Of a DNA stretch of 41,995 nt, positions 30,998 through 40,289 are shown in pieces (positions within the stretch are counted from its first letter, which is position 1; each line of letters begins with the position of its first letter). A program made the translations under genes and the position numbers. Origin of the DNA: Oscillospiraceae bacterium (GTDB lineage Bacteria; Bacillota; Clostridia; Oscillospirales; UBA929); contig WRMG01000008.1 in assembly GCA_009777255.1 (NCBI GenBank), positions 1 through 41,995 of the forward strand. Direction: 5' to 3'. Under the pieces are notes generated by a model. It did not search any database, was not told the origin of the DNA, and worked only from the letters and a program-made list of their open reading frames with translations.

Positions 30998-32386
30998 ATG
31001 CAAAAACTCTCACTAAAGAGCTTCGCCGAAGGCCGAAGCGATTACACCGAGATCCGCCAGCATGAAAACGCCATGACGCGCATCATCCTGCTAAACGGCG
31101 ACATCACAACGAACACCCGCGCCGTCGAGGGCGGCGTCTCCTCGCGCGTCCGCAAGAACGGCGTCTGGGGACTGGCGGCGGGACCCGACATGACCAAAGA
31201 GGGCGTCGAGCGCGTCGTCAGAGCCGCCGCCGACAACGCCGCAAAGCTGGGAAGCGTCGCCGCGAGAGAACAGAAAGGCGTATGGCCAAGCAGACCCGGC
31301 ACAGCCTCCCACGATTTCAGAACGAAAAAACCAAAGCTGCCGCCCAAAGAGGTTATAGACCTCATCAAAGAGGCGGATAACTACGTAAAGGAAAGATGCC
31401 CGAAGCTGCTAAGCCGCCGCGTGGTGTTCGCGGGCTTTGACCACGAGAAAAACCTCGTCACCTCCGACGGCTCGGAGTCGTACATTTTCCTGCCGCGCTC
31501 GCATATTTATGTGTTTCTGGTCGCCGAGCGCGACGACGGCCAGCCCGTCGATCTCTTTGAGATTGTCAACGGTGGCCGCGGCGAGTTCGAGGACTTCTTT
31601 ACGGATTTGACGGAATTTAAGCGCGTCACCGACATAGGCTATGAAAAGCTGATGCACAAGCGCGAGGGCGTCATGCCCCGGGCCGGCGCCTGCGACTGCA
31701 TACTCATGCCCGACTTGGCCGGTATACTGGCGCACGAGGCCATAGGCCACACGGTCGAGGCCGACATAGTAAAGCTCGGCTCCGTCGCCGGCGACAACCT
31801 GAATAAGACCGTCGCGTCCGAGCTTGTGACGATGATCGACTACGCCAACAATATAAACGGCGTGACCTGCGACGTGCCCGTATACATCGACGACGAGGGC
31901 GTTGCGGCCGAGGACGTCGTGATCATCGAAAAAGGCGTTCTGAAGGGCTTTATGCACAATAAAGAGACCGCCATGGAGCTGGGCGCGGACGTCACCGGCA
32001 ACGCGCGCGGCTTCGCGTACGGCGACGAACCGCTGATCAGAATGCGCAACACCGCCATAGTCCCCGGGACAAGCAAGCTCGGCGATATGATAGCCAGCAT
32101 CGACGACGGCTATATGTTCCAGAACACCGGCAACGGACAGGCCGACACCACCGGCGAGTTCATGTTCGGCGTGGCCGCAGGCTATGAGATCAAAAACGGC
32201 AAGCTCGGGCGCGCCCTGCTGGACTCCACCGTCTCCGGCGTCGCGTTCGATATGCTGAAAACCGTCACGATGGTATCCGACGACGACGTGTGGTGCTGCA
32301 GCGGCTTCTGCGGAAAAAAGCAGCCTATGTCCACCGGTATGGGCGGCCCCGCCGTCAAATGCCGCATAAACGTGGGCGGGGAGTAG
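30998..32386 (+). CDS. tldD: TldD-type metalloprotease subunit
   Basis: The product has 462 residues. The zinc motif HEAIGH (His246, Glu247, His251) marks it as the catalytic TldD subunit. TldD/TldE forms a heterodimer that degrades unfolded peptides and, in E. coli, processes the microcin B17 leader and CcdA. The C-terminal glycine-rich region with CCSGFCGKKQPM is typical of the family. AGGAGG lies 7-12 bp before ATG 30998. tldE follows after 55 bp of heptamer repeats. No RiPP precursor gene is seen nearby. Confidence 0.94.
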   Translation: MQKLSLKSFAEGRSDYTEIRQHENAMTRIILLNGDITTNTRAVEGGVSSRVRKNGVWGLAAGPDMTKEGVERVVRAAADNAAKLGSVAAREQKGVWPSRPGTASHDFRTKKPKLPPKEVIDLIKEADNYVKERCPKLLSRRVVFAGFDHEKNLVTSDGSESYIFLPRSHIYVFLVAERDDGQPVDLFEIVNGGRGEFEDFFTDLTEFKRVTDIGYEKLMHKREGVMPRAGACDCILMPDLAGILAHEAIGHTVEADIVKLGSVAGDNLNKTVASELVTMIDYANNINGVTCDVPVYIDDEGVAAEDVVIIEKGVLKGFMHNKETAMELGADVTGNARGFAYGDEPLIRMRNTAIVPGTSKLGDMIASIDDGYMFQNTGNGQADTTGEFMFGVAAGYEIKNGKLGRALLDSTVSGVAFDMLKTVTMVSDDDVWCCSGFCGKKQPMSTGMGGPAVKCRINVGGE

Positions 32387-32390
32387 GGCG

Positions 32391-32432
32391 ATTAACAATT
32401 AACAGTTAACAGTTAACAATTAACAATTAAGG
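32391..32432 (+). repeat. Heptanucleotide tandem repeat between tldD and tldE
   Basis: Six 7-bp units occur: ATTAACA twice, GTTAACA twice, ATTAACA once and ATTAAGG. The last unit provides the first part of the AAGGAG ribosome binding site of tldE. The tract is A+T-rich in a GC-rich neighbourhood. Confidence 0.85.
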
Positions 32433-32441
32433 AGTTATTAT

Positions 32442-33722
32442 ATGAAGGATATAGCTGAAATTGCGATTAAGGCCATGCGTGAAGCGGGCGCGGACAAGGC
32501 TCAGGCCATCGTTTCCCGTGCCGAAAAAACGGAGCTTAATATTGAGTCGGGGAACCTCTCGCTTATGCGCACAACATTTTCAAATTCCGTCTCGCTCGTT
32601 GCGATCAAGGACAGTAAAAAAGGCGTTTCACAGCTCGGCACATGGGACGCGGACGCGGTGAAGGCCGCCGCCGGAGAGGCCGTCGGGATGGCCGAGGCTG
32701 GTCAGGCGGACGACGCCTATGACATCGCGCTCTTAGAGGAGGGCCCCAGTGATTTTCAGGCTGGGCCAGATGTCCCCGGGGATGCGTTCCTAACCCGTGT
32801 CGTCGAACTGCAAAAGAAGGTCGCCAAGGATTACCCCAAAATATTATTCACCTCATTCCTCGCGTTCAATAAAACCGAAAAACTGATAGCGAACACCAAC
32901 GGCGTCGAGCTTAGCTCAACCGACGGGCGCTACAGCGTCGCGTTCGAGCTTTCCGCGAAAGACGGGGAGACGGTCACGTCCGCAAACTACCTGACCGGCG
33001 AATGCCGCGAGCTGCCGGACGACTTGACCGAACTGCTGGACTTCGGAAAATTTCTCGATCAGAGCATGTCCGAGCTGGGCGCGAAACCGGCGGGCGAAAA
33101 GTTTGTCGGCGAGGTTATCTTCCAGCCCGAGTGCCTCTTTGAACTGCTCCAAAGCTATGCCGGCTGCTTCCTAGAGGACGCCGCGCTGATAGGACAAACC
33201 AGTTTATTGAAGGATAAGCTCGGGCAAAAAGTGGCGTCGAATACTGTCAATCTTCGTGCCATTCCGCTGAATGATGATATATGCGGCACTTTTGTGTCGA
33301 ATGACGGTTTCCGCGTAAAAAACATGGAGATCATCAAAAACGGCGTTCTGGAGAGCTTCATGCTGACCCAATACGGCGCCAATAAGACAAACCAAAAACG
33401 CGCCCTTTGCGCGCTGCCGTACTTTGAGATGGACGCCGGAAGCGTCACGCTTGACGAAATGATAGCGGGCACAAAAAAGGGTCTGCTGCTCGGCGGGCAT
33501 ATCTCCGGCGGCTCCCCGAGCGAAAACGGCGCGTTCAGCGGCGTCGCCAAGAACAGCTTCCTCATAGAGGACGGCAAGGTGACACGCCCCGTTCAGGAGA
33601 CGATGATTTCGGGCAACGTACTGGAAATCTTCAATAACGTCGTGGCCCTATCCGAAGAGCGCCGCAACAACGGAATGTATGTCCTGCCGTGGCTGAAAGC
33701 CGGAGGCATAACGATCTCATAG
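32442..33722 (+). CDS. tldE: TldE/PmbA-type protease partner
   Basis: The product has 426 residues, PmbA/U62 family. It lacks the HExxxH motif, as expected for the non-catalytic partner that completes the TldD active-site chamber. The N-terminal MREAGADKAQAIVSRAEK and the C-terminal GGHISGGSPSENGAFSGVAKN-like segment are typical. AAGGAG precedes ATG 32442 by 8 bp. It is separated from tldD by a heptamer repeat tract, so slippage there could alter translation. Confidence 0.92.
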   Translation: MKDIAEIAIKAMREAGADKAQAIVSRAEKTELNIESGNLSLMRTTFSNSVSLVAIKDSKKGVSQLGTWDADAVKAAAGEAVGMAEAGQADDAYDIALLEEGPSDFQAGPDVPGDAFLTRVVELQKKVAKDYPKILFTSFLAFNKTEKLIANTNGVELSSTDGRYSVAFELSAKDGETVTSANYLTGECRELPDDLTELLDFGKFLDQSMSELGAKPAGEKFVGEVIFQPECLFELLQSYAGCFLEDAALIGQTSLLKDKLGQKVASNTVNLRAIPLNDDICGTFVSNDGFRVKNMEIIKNGVLESFMLTQYGANKTNQKRALCALPYFEMDAGSVTLDEMIAGTKKGLLLGGHISGGSPSENGAFSGVAKNSFLIEDGKVTRPVQETMISGNVLEIFNNVVALSEERRNNGMYVLPWLKAGGITIS

Positions 33723-33729
33723 TACGGTA

Positions 33730-33758
33730 TTGCTTTATAAGCGCCGCGGTGCTATAAT
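33730..33758 (+). promoter_or_regulatory. Promoter of yqhQ-prmC
   Basis: TTGCTT (33730-33735), a 17-bp spacer and TATAAT (33753-33758) lie 8 bp after the tldE stop. The start near 33765 rules out the longest reading of the next gene. Confidence 0.68.
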
Positions 33759-33771
33759 AGTTTCATTGGGG

Positions 33772-34713
33772 GTGTTTTCCACGAAAAGCAACGACTTCAA
33801 AACCACCATCGGCGGCTCGGCGCTGATCGAGGGCATAATGATGCGCGGGCCGACAAAATCCGCCATTGCCGTGCGTGGCAAGGACGGGCTTGTGATAAAA
33901 GAGGAGACCTTCACGCCGCTCAAGGACAAGTATCCCATACTCGGCTGGCCTGTTATAAGAGGGGTGGTCGGCTTCGGGGTGTCGATGAGCGCGGCTATGA
34001 AAGCGCTGACCTACAGCGCCGAAGTTTCCGGCATAGAGGAGAGCGAATCCAAATTCGACAAATGGCTTACGGAGAAATTCGGCGAAACCGCCGTTATGAA
34101 ATTTATCACGGGCTTTGCGATGGTTCTCGGCGTCGCGCTTGCGGTGGCGCTGTTTATTGTGCTGCCCGCTTTCCTCGCGGGCCTATATGTCAATCACATC
34201 GGCGAACTGGGCGGCTGGCGCGCCGCCTTTGAGGGCGGCATCAGGCTGCTGCTTTTTTTCTTATATATTTTGCTGGTATCCCGAATGTCCGATATGAAGC
34301 GCGTTTTCGCGTATCACGGCGCCGAGCATAAAACCATCCACTGCTATGAGGCGGGCGACGAGCTGACGCTTGAAAACGTAAGAAAACACTCGCGTTTCCA
34401 TCCCCGCTGCGGCACCAGCTTCCTGCTGATGGTCATGCTTATCGGCGTCGTCGCCTTTATATGGGTGTCAAACCCGAACCTTTTCGTGCGCGTCGGCCTC
34501 AAGTTGCTGATGCTGCCGCTGGTCGCCGGTTTAAGCTATGAGGTCAACCGCTGGCTAGGAAGAAGCGACGGCCTGCCCGCCCGTATCATACGCGCCCCGG
34601 GCCTGTGGATGCAAAAGCTGACGACGCGCGAGCCTGACGACGGCATGATCGAGATAGGCATAGAGGCTTTTACCCGTGTCGTCCCTGCCGAGGACGGCGC
34701 CGATAAATGGTAA
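33772..34713 (+). CDS. yqhQ: YqhQ family membrane protein (DUF1385)
   Basis: The product has about 310 residues. The N-terminal TTIGGSALIEGIMMRGP motif defines DUF1385. Three to four membrane segments follow (about residues 105-140, 155-175 and 215-255), with the conserved YHGAEHKTIHCYE and RFHPRCGTSFLL motifs rich in His and Cys. The role is unknown. The start is uncertain: GTG 33772 is given, but GGGGGTG (33768-33774) would fit best with ACG at 33781, which would give M-KSNDFKTTIGG, the usual length of the family's N-terminus. It is followed by prmC after 3 bp, a common clostridial pairing. Confidence 0.88.
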   Translation: MFSTKSNDFKTTIGGSALIEGIMMRGPTKSAIAVRGKDGLVIKEETFTPLKDKYPILGWPVIRGVVGFGVSMSAAMKALTYSAEVSGIEESESKFDKWLTEKFGETAVMKFITGFAMVLGVALAVALFIVLPAFLAGLYVNHIGELGGWRAAFEGGIRLLLFFLYILLVSRMSDMKRVFAYHGAEHKTIHCYEAGDELTLENVRKHSRFHPRCGTSFLLMVMLIGVVAFIWVSNPNLFVRVGLKLLMLPLVAGLSYEVNRWLGRSDGLPARIIRAPGLWMQKLTTREPDDGMIEIGIEAFTRVVPAEDGADKW

Positions 34714-34716
34714 GCT

Positions 34717-35571
34717 ATGCAGACATATCACGAGCTTTATATGGACACGCGGGCGCGCCTCCTTCCGGTTGACGGACGGACCGCGCCGATGGAAGCGCGC
34801 TATATGGTGATGTACGCCGCGGGCAAAACGCATGAGGAGCTGGTGCGCGACTACAGCATGTACGCCGGCGACAATGTCCGCGCCGAGGTGGAGAGTATGC
34901 TTAACCGCCGCCTTGGCGGCGAACCGCCCGCATATATAACGGGCGCTTGGGAGTTTTACGGCCTGCCGCTGATTATAACGCGCGACGTGCTGATACCCCG
35001 CATGGATACCGAGGTTTTGGCAAAAGCGGCCATCGGGCGGCTGGACGGCCGCGGCGCCGTCAGGGTTTTGGATCTCTGCGCGGGCAGCGGATGCGTCGGT
35101 CTTGCGGTCGCTCACTGCGTGCCGGAGGCCAAGGTGACGCTCGCCGATAACAGCGAGAGCGCGCTGAAGGTCGCCAAGCAGAACGCGCGCGCGCTGGGAC
35201 TCACCGTCAGCTGCATATACGCGGACGCGCTCAAGCCGCCCTCGCCGCGGCTGGGAAGCTTTGACATGATCGTGTGCAACCCTCCCTATATCCCCAGCGG
35301 CGATATAGAGCGTTTAGACGCCTCCGTCAAAGACTACGAACCAATCGCGGCGCTGGACGGCGGCGCTGACGGACTGGATTTTTACAGGGCGGTCGCCAAA
35401 TATTGGAGCATACTCTTAAAAAACGGCGCCCCGCTGCTGTTCGAGCTGGGCATAGGGCAGCTTGAAGCCGTAAAGCGCGTGTGTTTAAGGGAGAGCCTGG
35501 CGGCGTTCGAAACGCTTCCCGACACCGCCGGAATCGACAGGGTTCTCGTCACCCGCCGTGTGGAGATATAG
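34717..35571 (+). CDS. prmC: Release-factor glutamine methyltransferase PrmC (HemK)
   Basis: The product has 284 residues. It methylates the GGQ glutamine of peptide-chain release factors using S-adenosylmethionine. An N-terminal helical domain with GEPPAYITGAWEFYG is followed by the Rossmann fold (LDLCAGSGCVGLAVA) and the NPPY motif (VCNPPYIPS). ATG 34717 lies 3 bp after the yqhQ stop and lacks a strong ribosome binding site, so it is probably translationally coupled. prfA, a frequent neighbour, is not in the window. Confidence 0.95.
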   Translation: MQTYHELYMDTRARLLPVDGRTAPMEARYMVMYAAGKTHEELVRDYSMYAGDNVRAEVESMLNRRLGGEPPAYITGAWEFYGLPLIITRDVLIPRMDTEVLAKAAIGRLDGRGAVRVLDLCAGSGCVGLAVAHCVPEAKVTLADNSESALKVAKQNARALGLTVSCIYADALKPPSPRLGSFDMIVCNPPYIPSGDIERLDASVKDYEPIAALDGGADGLDFYRAVAKYWSILLKNGAPLLFELGIGQLEAVKRVCLRESLAAFETLPDTAGIDRVLVTRRVEI

Positions 35572-35593
35572 TTTAAGGGGAAGGGTATTGACC

Positions 35594-35797
35594 GTGAATG
35601 AATCTGTTTTACAGCAATCCGCGATGAAATGTCTGATTGAACGGTTCGGTAATGTTGATGCCGAAAAATTTATATCGCTGATAATTAAAGAACCGTTCGA
35701 TTACACAAAATGGCAGGAAACCCTATATGATGATATGACTGTCGAGGAATTGTCAAAAACCGCCATGGATTTCAGAAAATCAAAAATCAGCGGCTGA
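35594..35797 (+). CDS. Small acidic antitoxin-like orphan
   Basis: The product has 67 residues. The pattern ERFGNVDAEKFISLI then EPFDYTKWQ and VEELSKTAMDFRKS resembles small uncharacterised proteins of clostridia and cyanobacteria that I recall as antitoxin-like; I cannot name the family. GTG 35594 is chosen because AAGGG lies 8 bp upstream; TTG 35588 is also possible. No toxin gene lies on either side (prmC and a GNAT). AT-richer than prmC. Confidence 0.6.
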   Translation: MNESVLQQSAMKCLIERFGNVDAEKFISLIIKEPFDYTKWQETLYDDMTVEELSKTAMDFRKSKISG

Positions 35798-35833
35798 TTA
35801 TCCAACAGTCACCCTGCAAAACGGAGAGGTATC

Positions 35834-36331
35834 ATGATAAACCTCAGAAAAATCACACATCAAAATTTATGCGCCTGCATTTACGACATTAAAACCACTG
35901 AAGAACAAAAGGCTTTTGTAGACAGCAACGTGGAAAGCCTTGCGGAAGCCTACGCAAGCGTTACAAACGGCGGTTTTGCAACGCCGTATGCCGTTTATGA
36001 CGACGATGTAATGGTCGGCTTTGTTATGTATACATACGGGTACAAACCCGGCGTCGGCGATTTTAAGTTATCCTCGCCCTATGTCTATCCCTGCTATTAC
36101 ATATGGCGGATACTCATTGACAGAAACCACCAGCGAAAAGGCTATGGCAAACAGGCTATAGAAAAAATCATTGCTGAGATAAAAACCATGCCGCACGGCA
36201 GCGCGGACCGCGTTTACACCTCATGGGATCCAAATAATACCGCCTCAAAATCGCTGTTTGAGTCATTTGGCTTTGCGGAAACCGGCGACATAGACGGCGG
36301 CGAAGTTGTAGTCAGGCTGGACATCGCTTAA
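35834..36331 (+). CDS. GNAT family N-acetyltransferase, spermidine/diamine acetyltransferase-like
   Basis: The product has 165 residues. The acetyl-CoA binding motif A is IDRNHQRKGYGKQAI, preceded by YIWRILI, and motif B ends in NNTASKSLFESFGF. The overall layout (start with MINLRKIT..N, then YAVYDDDVMVGFVMYTY) is like the BltD/PaiA-type polyamine acetyltransferases of Bacilli. The substrate is therefore perhaps a polyamine, by resemblance only. GGAGAGG precedes ATG 35834. It stands alone between the antitoxin-like orphan and recA. Confidence 0.85.
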   Translation: MINLRKITHQNLCACIYDIKTTEEQKAFVDSNVESLAEAYASVTNGGFATPYAVYDDDVMVGFVMYTYGYKPGVGDFKLSSPYVYPCYYIWRILIDRNHQRKGYGKQAIEKIIAEIKTMPHGSADRVYTSWDPNNTASKSLFESFGFAETGDIDGGEVVVRLDIA

Positions 36332-36388
36332 TACAGCAGCAAATATCGAAAATAAAATCTATAACTATACAAAGGAGAACAACCCGCC

Positions 36389-37456
36389 ATGGACAAAAAA
36401 CGCGCGCTGGAAACAGCGCTGGACCAGATCGAAAAGGCATACGGCAAAGGCTCCGTCATGCGGCTCGGCTCACAGGCCGAAATGCAGGTCAGCGCCATCC
36501 CCAGCGGCTCCATTTCCCTTGACATCGCGCTCGGCGTGGGCGGCTTCCCGCGCGGGCGCATCGTCGAGATATACGGTCCCGAATCCAGCGGCAAGACCAC
36601 GCTGGCGCTGCATATCATCGCCGAGGCTCAGAAAGCGGGCGGCGAAGCCGCGTTCATCGACGCCGAACACGCGCTCGACCCCGTTTACGCACAGGCTTTG
36701 GGCGTTGACATCGACAGCCTGCTTGTCGCCCAGCCGGACACGGGCGAACAGGCGCTGGAAATCGCCGAGGCGCTCGTCCGCAGCAACGCCATAGAAATTC
36801 TGGTTATCGACTCCGTGGCGGCCCTGGTGCCGCGCGCCGAGATAGAGGGCGAGATGGGCGACGCGTTCGTCGGCCTCCACGCGAGGCTGATGTCACAGGC
36901 GCTGCGCAAGCTCGCCGGCGTAATCTCCAAGTCAAACGCCGTCGTCGTGTTCATAAACCAGCTGCGCGAAAAGGTCGGCGTTACATACGGAAGCCCCGAG
37001 GTGACGACCGGCGGCCGCGCCCTGAAATTCTACGCCTCGATCCGCTGCGACGTCCGGCGTATCGAAACCATAAAGGTCGGCTCCGAGGCTATCGGCAACC
37101 GCACAAAGGTCCGCATGGTCAAAAATAAAATGGCGCCGCCGTTCCGCGAAGCCGAGTTCGACATCATGTACGGCGAGGGCATATCCTACTGGGGCGAGCT
37201 TATCGACCTCGGCGTCATCCTCGGCCATGTGCAAAAAAGCGGCGCGTGGTTCTCGATAGACGATATACGGCTCGGGCAGGGGCGCGACAACTCCAAGCAG
37301 TACCTTAAAGACAACCCCGAACTCGCGGCGAAGCTCGACGCGAAGATCCGCGCCGACTCCGACAAGCTCAAGTCCGGCATGAGATCAAAAAAATCCGCGG
37401 CGGTCAAATCCGCGGCGAAGCCCATAGCCGTAACCGTTGATGATGAAGACGAATAG
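36389..37456 (+). CDS. recA: Recombinase RecA
   Basis: The product has 355 residues. It forms the ATP-dependent strand-exchange filament and triggers LexA cleavage. The Walker A motif is GPESSGKTT, and the Walker B region is [10 protein letters not shown]. The loop L2 region ([19 protein letters not shown]) and an acidic C-terminus (ending DDEDE) are typical. AAAGGAG lies upstream of ATG 36389. I see no clear clostridial LexA box in the 57-bp gap before it. Its end overlaps the recX start by 17 bp. Confidence 0.97.
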   Translation: MDKKRALETALDQIEKAYGKGSVMRLGSQAEMQVSAIPSGSISLDIALGVGGFPRGRIVEIYGPESSGKTTLALHIIAEAQKAGGEAAFIDAEHALDPVYAQALGVDIDSLLVAQPDTGEQALEIAEALVRSNAIEILVIDSVAALVPRAEIEGEMGDAFVGLHARLMSQALRKLAGVISKSNAVVVFINQLREKVGVTYGSPEVTTGGRALKFYASIRCDVRRIETIKVGSEAIGNRTKVRMVKNKMAPPFREAEFDIMYGEGISYWGELIDLGVILGHVQKSGAWFSIDDIRLGQGRDNSKQYLKDNPELAAKLDAKIRADSDKLKSGMRSKKSAAVKSAAKPIAVTVDDEDE

Positions 37457-37760
37457 AACAAACTCCAAATCCGCGCGCGGCACCGCTTCCGGACTTCTCG
37501 CGGCAAGGCAGTATTCCGCCGCGGGTCTTACCCGCAAGCTGCTGGAGCGCGGCTACGACGACGCCGAGGTCGGTGCCGTCGTCGATGAGTTTACGGAGCT
37601 GGGGTATCTCGACGACCTTGAATTTGCGCGTTCCATAATAAGGCACTATAAAGACAAGGGCCTTCACCGCGTCAGATACGAGCTGTACAAGCGCGGCATC
37701 GGCCGCGAAACCGGCGCCGAGGCGCTTGAAATTTTGGAAGAAGACGGTGATCTCTTTTGA
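37440..37760 (+). CDS. recX: RecX-family regulator of RecA
   Basis: The product has 106 residues, shorter than the usual 150-260. It has the RecX three-helix repeats: [39 protein letters not shown] and then [16 protein letters not shown]. It probably lacks the third repeat in full. RecX binds in the RecA filament groove and modulates it. ATG 37440 or 37443 is the likely start; TTG 37437 is possible. It overlaps recA by 17 bp and rimO by 4 bp. Confidence 0.88.
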   Translation: MMKTNRTNSKSARGTASGLLAARQYSAAGLTRKLLERGYDDAEVGAVVDEFTELGYLDDLEFARSIIRHYKDKGLHRVRYELYKRGIGRETGAEALEILEEDGDLF

Positions 37761-39058
37761 AAGTCGCCCTGATTTCGCTCGGCTGCTCTAAAAACCTTAT
37801 CAACAGCGAACAGATGCTGTGGCGTCTGCGCGAAGCCGGTCACGAGCCGGTGGATGATCCGGCGCTCGCCGACGCGGCGGTAGTCAACACCTGCGGCTTT
37901 TTAGAGAGCGCCTGCGCAGAGGCGATTGAGCAGATAATCGAGCTGACCGAACCTAAAATTATTATCGTCGCCGGCTGTATGGCCGAGCGCTATAAATCCG
38001 CCGTAATGAGAGAGCTGCCCGAGGCGGACGGCGTTCTGGGCTGCGGCAGCTTCGATGAGATAGTTTCCGTCCTTGAGGAGGCCGCCGATGGCAAAAAGCC
38101 CGAGCGCTTCGGCGACATTAACACCCCCGTATCCGAAACCCCGCGTATACTGGGAACGCCGCAGTACACCGCCTACCTGAAGGTCGCCGAGGGCTGCGAC
38201 AACAACTGCGCCTACTGCGCGATCCCGGGACTGAGAGGCAAATTCCGCAGCCGCGGCATGGAGAACATCATAAAAGAGGCCGAAGCGCTCGCCGCCGGCG
38301 GCGTTAAGGAGCTGACGCTCGTGGCGCAGGACACCACCCGCTACGGGCTGGACTACTACGGCAGACGCGCCCTGCCGGAGCTTATAGACAAGCTGTGCGA
38401 AATCCCCGGCATCCGCTGGCTCAGGCTGCATTACCTTTATCCAGCCGACGTGACGCCGGAGCTTATCGGCACAATAGCGCGGCAGCCTAAATGCGTCCCG
38501 TATTTCGACATCCCCGTACAGCACTGCAATGATAAACTGTTAGAGAGCATGGGCCGCCGCGGAAGCAAAGCCGAGCTTATCCGCATGGTCGAAAATATCC
38601 GCGAAAAAATCCCCGGCGCCGTCCTGCGAACCTCCCTTATCGTGGGGCTGCCCGGCGAGACGGACGAAGACTTTGAAGAGCTCTGCGAATTTCTGCGTCT
38701 GACCGGATGGGAGCGCGCCGGAGTGTTCGAGTATTCCCCCGAGGAGGGCACGCGGGCGGCCGAGATGCCCGGTCAGGTGGAGGCCGGCGTTAAAGCCCGC
38801 CGCCGCGAAATCATAGAGGACATCCGCCGCGAGATAATCGACGCCTTCAACGAAACCCTTATCGGCAAAGCCCTTGAGGTCCTGTGCGAGGGCTACGACC
38901 ACGGCGCGGGCTGTTACTTCGGGCGCGCATACTGCGACGCGCCGGAGGTTGACGGCAAAGTGTTCTTTACATCAAAAAATATAATCAACGCCGGCGACTT
39001 TGTAACCGTAATACCCACCGAAACCGTTGACGGCGATCTATTCGGAGGTTTGACATGA
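37757..39058 (+). CDS. rimO: Ribosomal protein S12 methylthiotransferase RimO
   Basis: The product has 433 residues, a radical-SAM enzyme that methylthiolates Asp of S12. The N-terminal UPF0004 domain has three cysteines for one cluster (LGCSKNL, NTCGF, AGCMAE). The radical-SAM motif CDNNCAYC is in the centre. A C-terminal TRAM domain follows. The LGCSKNLINSE start separates it from MiaB. It starts with TTG 37757, which overlaps the recX stop, with GGTGATC just upstream. Confidence 0.95.
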   Translation: MKVALISLGCSKNLINSEQMLWRLREAGHEPVDDPALADAAVVNTCGFLESACAEAIEQIIELTEPKIIIVAGCMAERYKSAVMRELPEADGVLGCGSFDEIVSVLEEAADGKKPERFGDINTPVSETPRILGTPQYTAYLKVAEGCDNNCAYCAIPGLRGKFRSRGMENIIKEAEALAAGGVKELTLVAQDTTRYGLDYYGRRALPELIDKLCEIPGIRWLRLHYLYPADVTPELIGTIARQPKCVPYFDIPVQHCNDKLLESMGRRGSKAELIRMVENIREKIPGAVLRTSLIVGLPGETDEDFEELCEFLRLTGWERAGVFEYSPEEGTRAAEMPGQVEAGVKARRREIIEDIRREIIDAFNETLIGKALEVLCEGYDHGAGCYFGRAYCDAPEVDGKVFFTSKNIINAGDFVTVIPTETVDGDLFGGLT

Positions 39059-39585
39059 ACTTACCCAATTCCGTTACGCTACTCCGTATAGCGCTGGTGC
39101 CCGTATTCATCGCCGCTATGCTCTCGGACTGGAATCCCTACATCCCGTTTTTAATATTCGCGCTGGCCAGCCTTACCGACGGTCTGGACGGCTACATAGC
39201 GCGCAAAACCGGACAGGTTACCACCTTCGGCAAGTTTATCGACCCGCTGGCCGATAAGCTCCTCGTTTCGGCCGCGCTCATTATGCTGCTCGAACGCGGC
39301 GACGTCTGGGGCTGGGCGGTAGTGGTCATACTGGCCCGCGACTTCGTCGTCACCTCGCTCAGGCTCGTCGCCGTGGACGCCGGCGTCGTGCTGGCGGCAA
39401 TGCTCTCCGGCAAAATAAAAATGATCGTGCAGGTCGCCGCCATACTGCTTATGCTGACAAGCTGGGCGCAGGGCAGACCGTCCGTATTCTGCACCGCCCA
39501 GATCGTTATGGTCGCCGTCACCGCGTGGTCGGGCGTCGATTATGTCTGGAGAAGCAGACAGCTGTTCAAGTCAAAAGCGGCGTGA
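39055..39585 (+). CDS. pgsA: CDP-diacylglycerol-glycerol-3-phosphate 3-phosphatidyltransferase PgsA
   Basis: The product has 176 residues and four to five membrane segments. It makes phosphatidylglycerophosphate in the membrane. The CDP-alcohol transferase motif is DGLDGYIARKTGQVT...GKFIDPLADK (DGx2AR-x8-Gx3Dx3D). It overlaps rimO by 4 bp (ATGA). The rimO-pgsA pair is common in Bacillota. Confidence 0.95.
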   Translation: MNLPNSVTLLRIALVPVFIAAMLSDWNPYIPFLIFALASLTDGLDGYIARKTGQVTTFGKFIDPLADKLLVSAALIMLLERGDVWGWAVVVILARDFVVTSLRLVAVDAGVVLAAMLSGKIKMIVQVAAILLMLTSWAQGRPSVFCTAQIVMVAVTAWSGVDYVWRSRQLFKSKAA

Positions 39586-39644
39586 CCCGCATATAATAAG
39601 GTACGCCGTTTACGGATAAATCAAAAGTGACATGATAAGGTACT

Positions 39645-40289
39645 ATGAATATGAAAAAAAACGATATAATCAAAGCCATACTGGACCGCGACCCCGCCGC
39701 CCGCACGGCGCTGGAGGTGCGGCTCCTGTACCCGGGCTACAAGGCCGTCAGGAACCACCGCCTCGCGCACTGGCTGTACAATAAAAAGCTGCTGTTTCTG
39801 GCGCGCTGGGTGGCCGACATATCGCGCTTTTTCACGTTGATCGAGATACACCCCGGCGCGAAGATCGGCAAAGGGCTGTTCATCGACCACGGCTGCGGCC
39901 TGGTAATCGGCGAAACCGCCGAAATCGGCGACAACGTGACGATATATCAGGGCGTCACGCTCGGCGGCACCGGCAAGGAGCACGGCAAGCGCCACCCGAC
40001 AATAGGCGACAACGCCGTCATCGGCGCGGGCGCGCGCGTACTCGGGCCGTTCCGCGTGGGCAAAGGCGCCAAGATCGCCGCCGGCGCCGTCGTTCTGGAC
40101 GAGGTGCCGGACGACGCCACGGCCGTCGGCGTCCCCGCGAGGGTGGTGCGCGTGGCGGGCAGGAAGGTCGCGCTGGACCATGTGCATATCCCCGATCCCG
40201 TCGCGCAGGAGCTGTGCAAAATGAGGGTACATATCGAGCGTCTGGAAAAACGCGTACGCGAGCTGGAGGGCGGACATGAAAATATATAA
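39645..40289 (+). CDS. cysE: Serine O-acetyltransferase CysE
   Basis: The product has 214 residues, the short form seen in Bacilli and Clostridia. It makes O-acetylserine for cysteine synthesis. An N-terminal helical part ([10 protein letters not shown]) is followed by left-handed beta-helix hexapeptides ([35 protein letters not shown]). AAGG lies before ATG 39645; ATG 39651 is also possible. The last 14 bp overlap cysS, so synthesis and charging of cysteine are coupled. Confidence 0.95.
   Translation: MNMKKNDIIKAILDRDPAARTALEVRLLYPGYKAVRNHRLAHWLYNKKLLFLARWVADISRFFTLIEIHPGAKIGKGLFIDHGCGLVIGETAEIGDNVTIYQGVTLGGTGKEHGKRHPTIGDNAVIGAGARVLGPFRVGKGAKIAAGAVVLDEVPDDATAVGVPARVVRVAGRKVALDHVHIPDPVAQELCKMRVHIERLEKRVRELEGGHENI

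Noticed and set aside
31409-32398. 329-codon minus-strand frame opposite tldD
   Set aside because: tldD carries an intact HEAIGH motif over the same bases; the reverse frame has no family resemblance.
36332-36388. LexA box before recA
   Set aside because: No GAAC-N4-GTTC-like palindrome is visible in the short gap; the promoter is also not clear.
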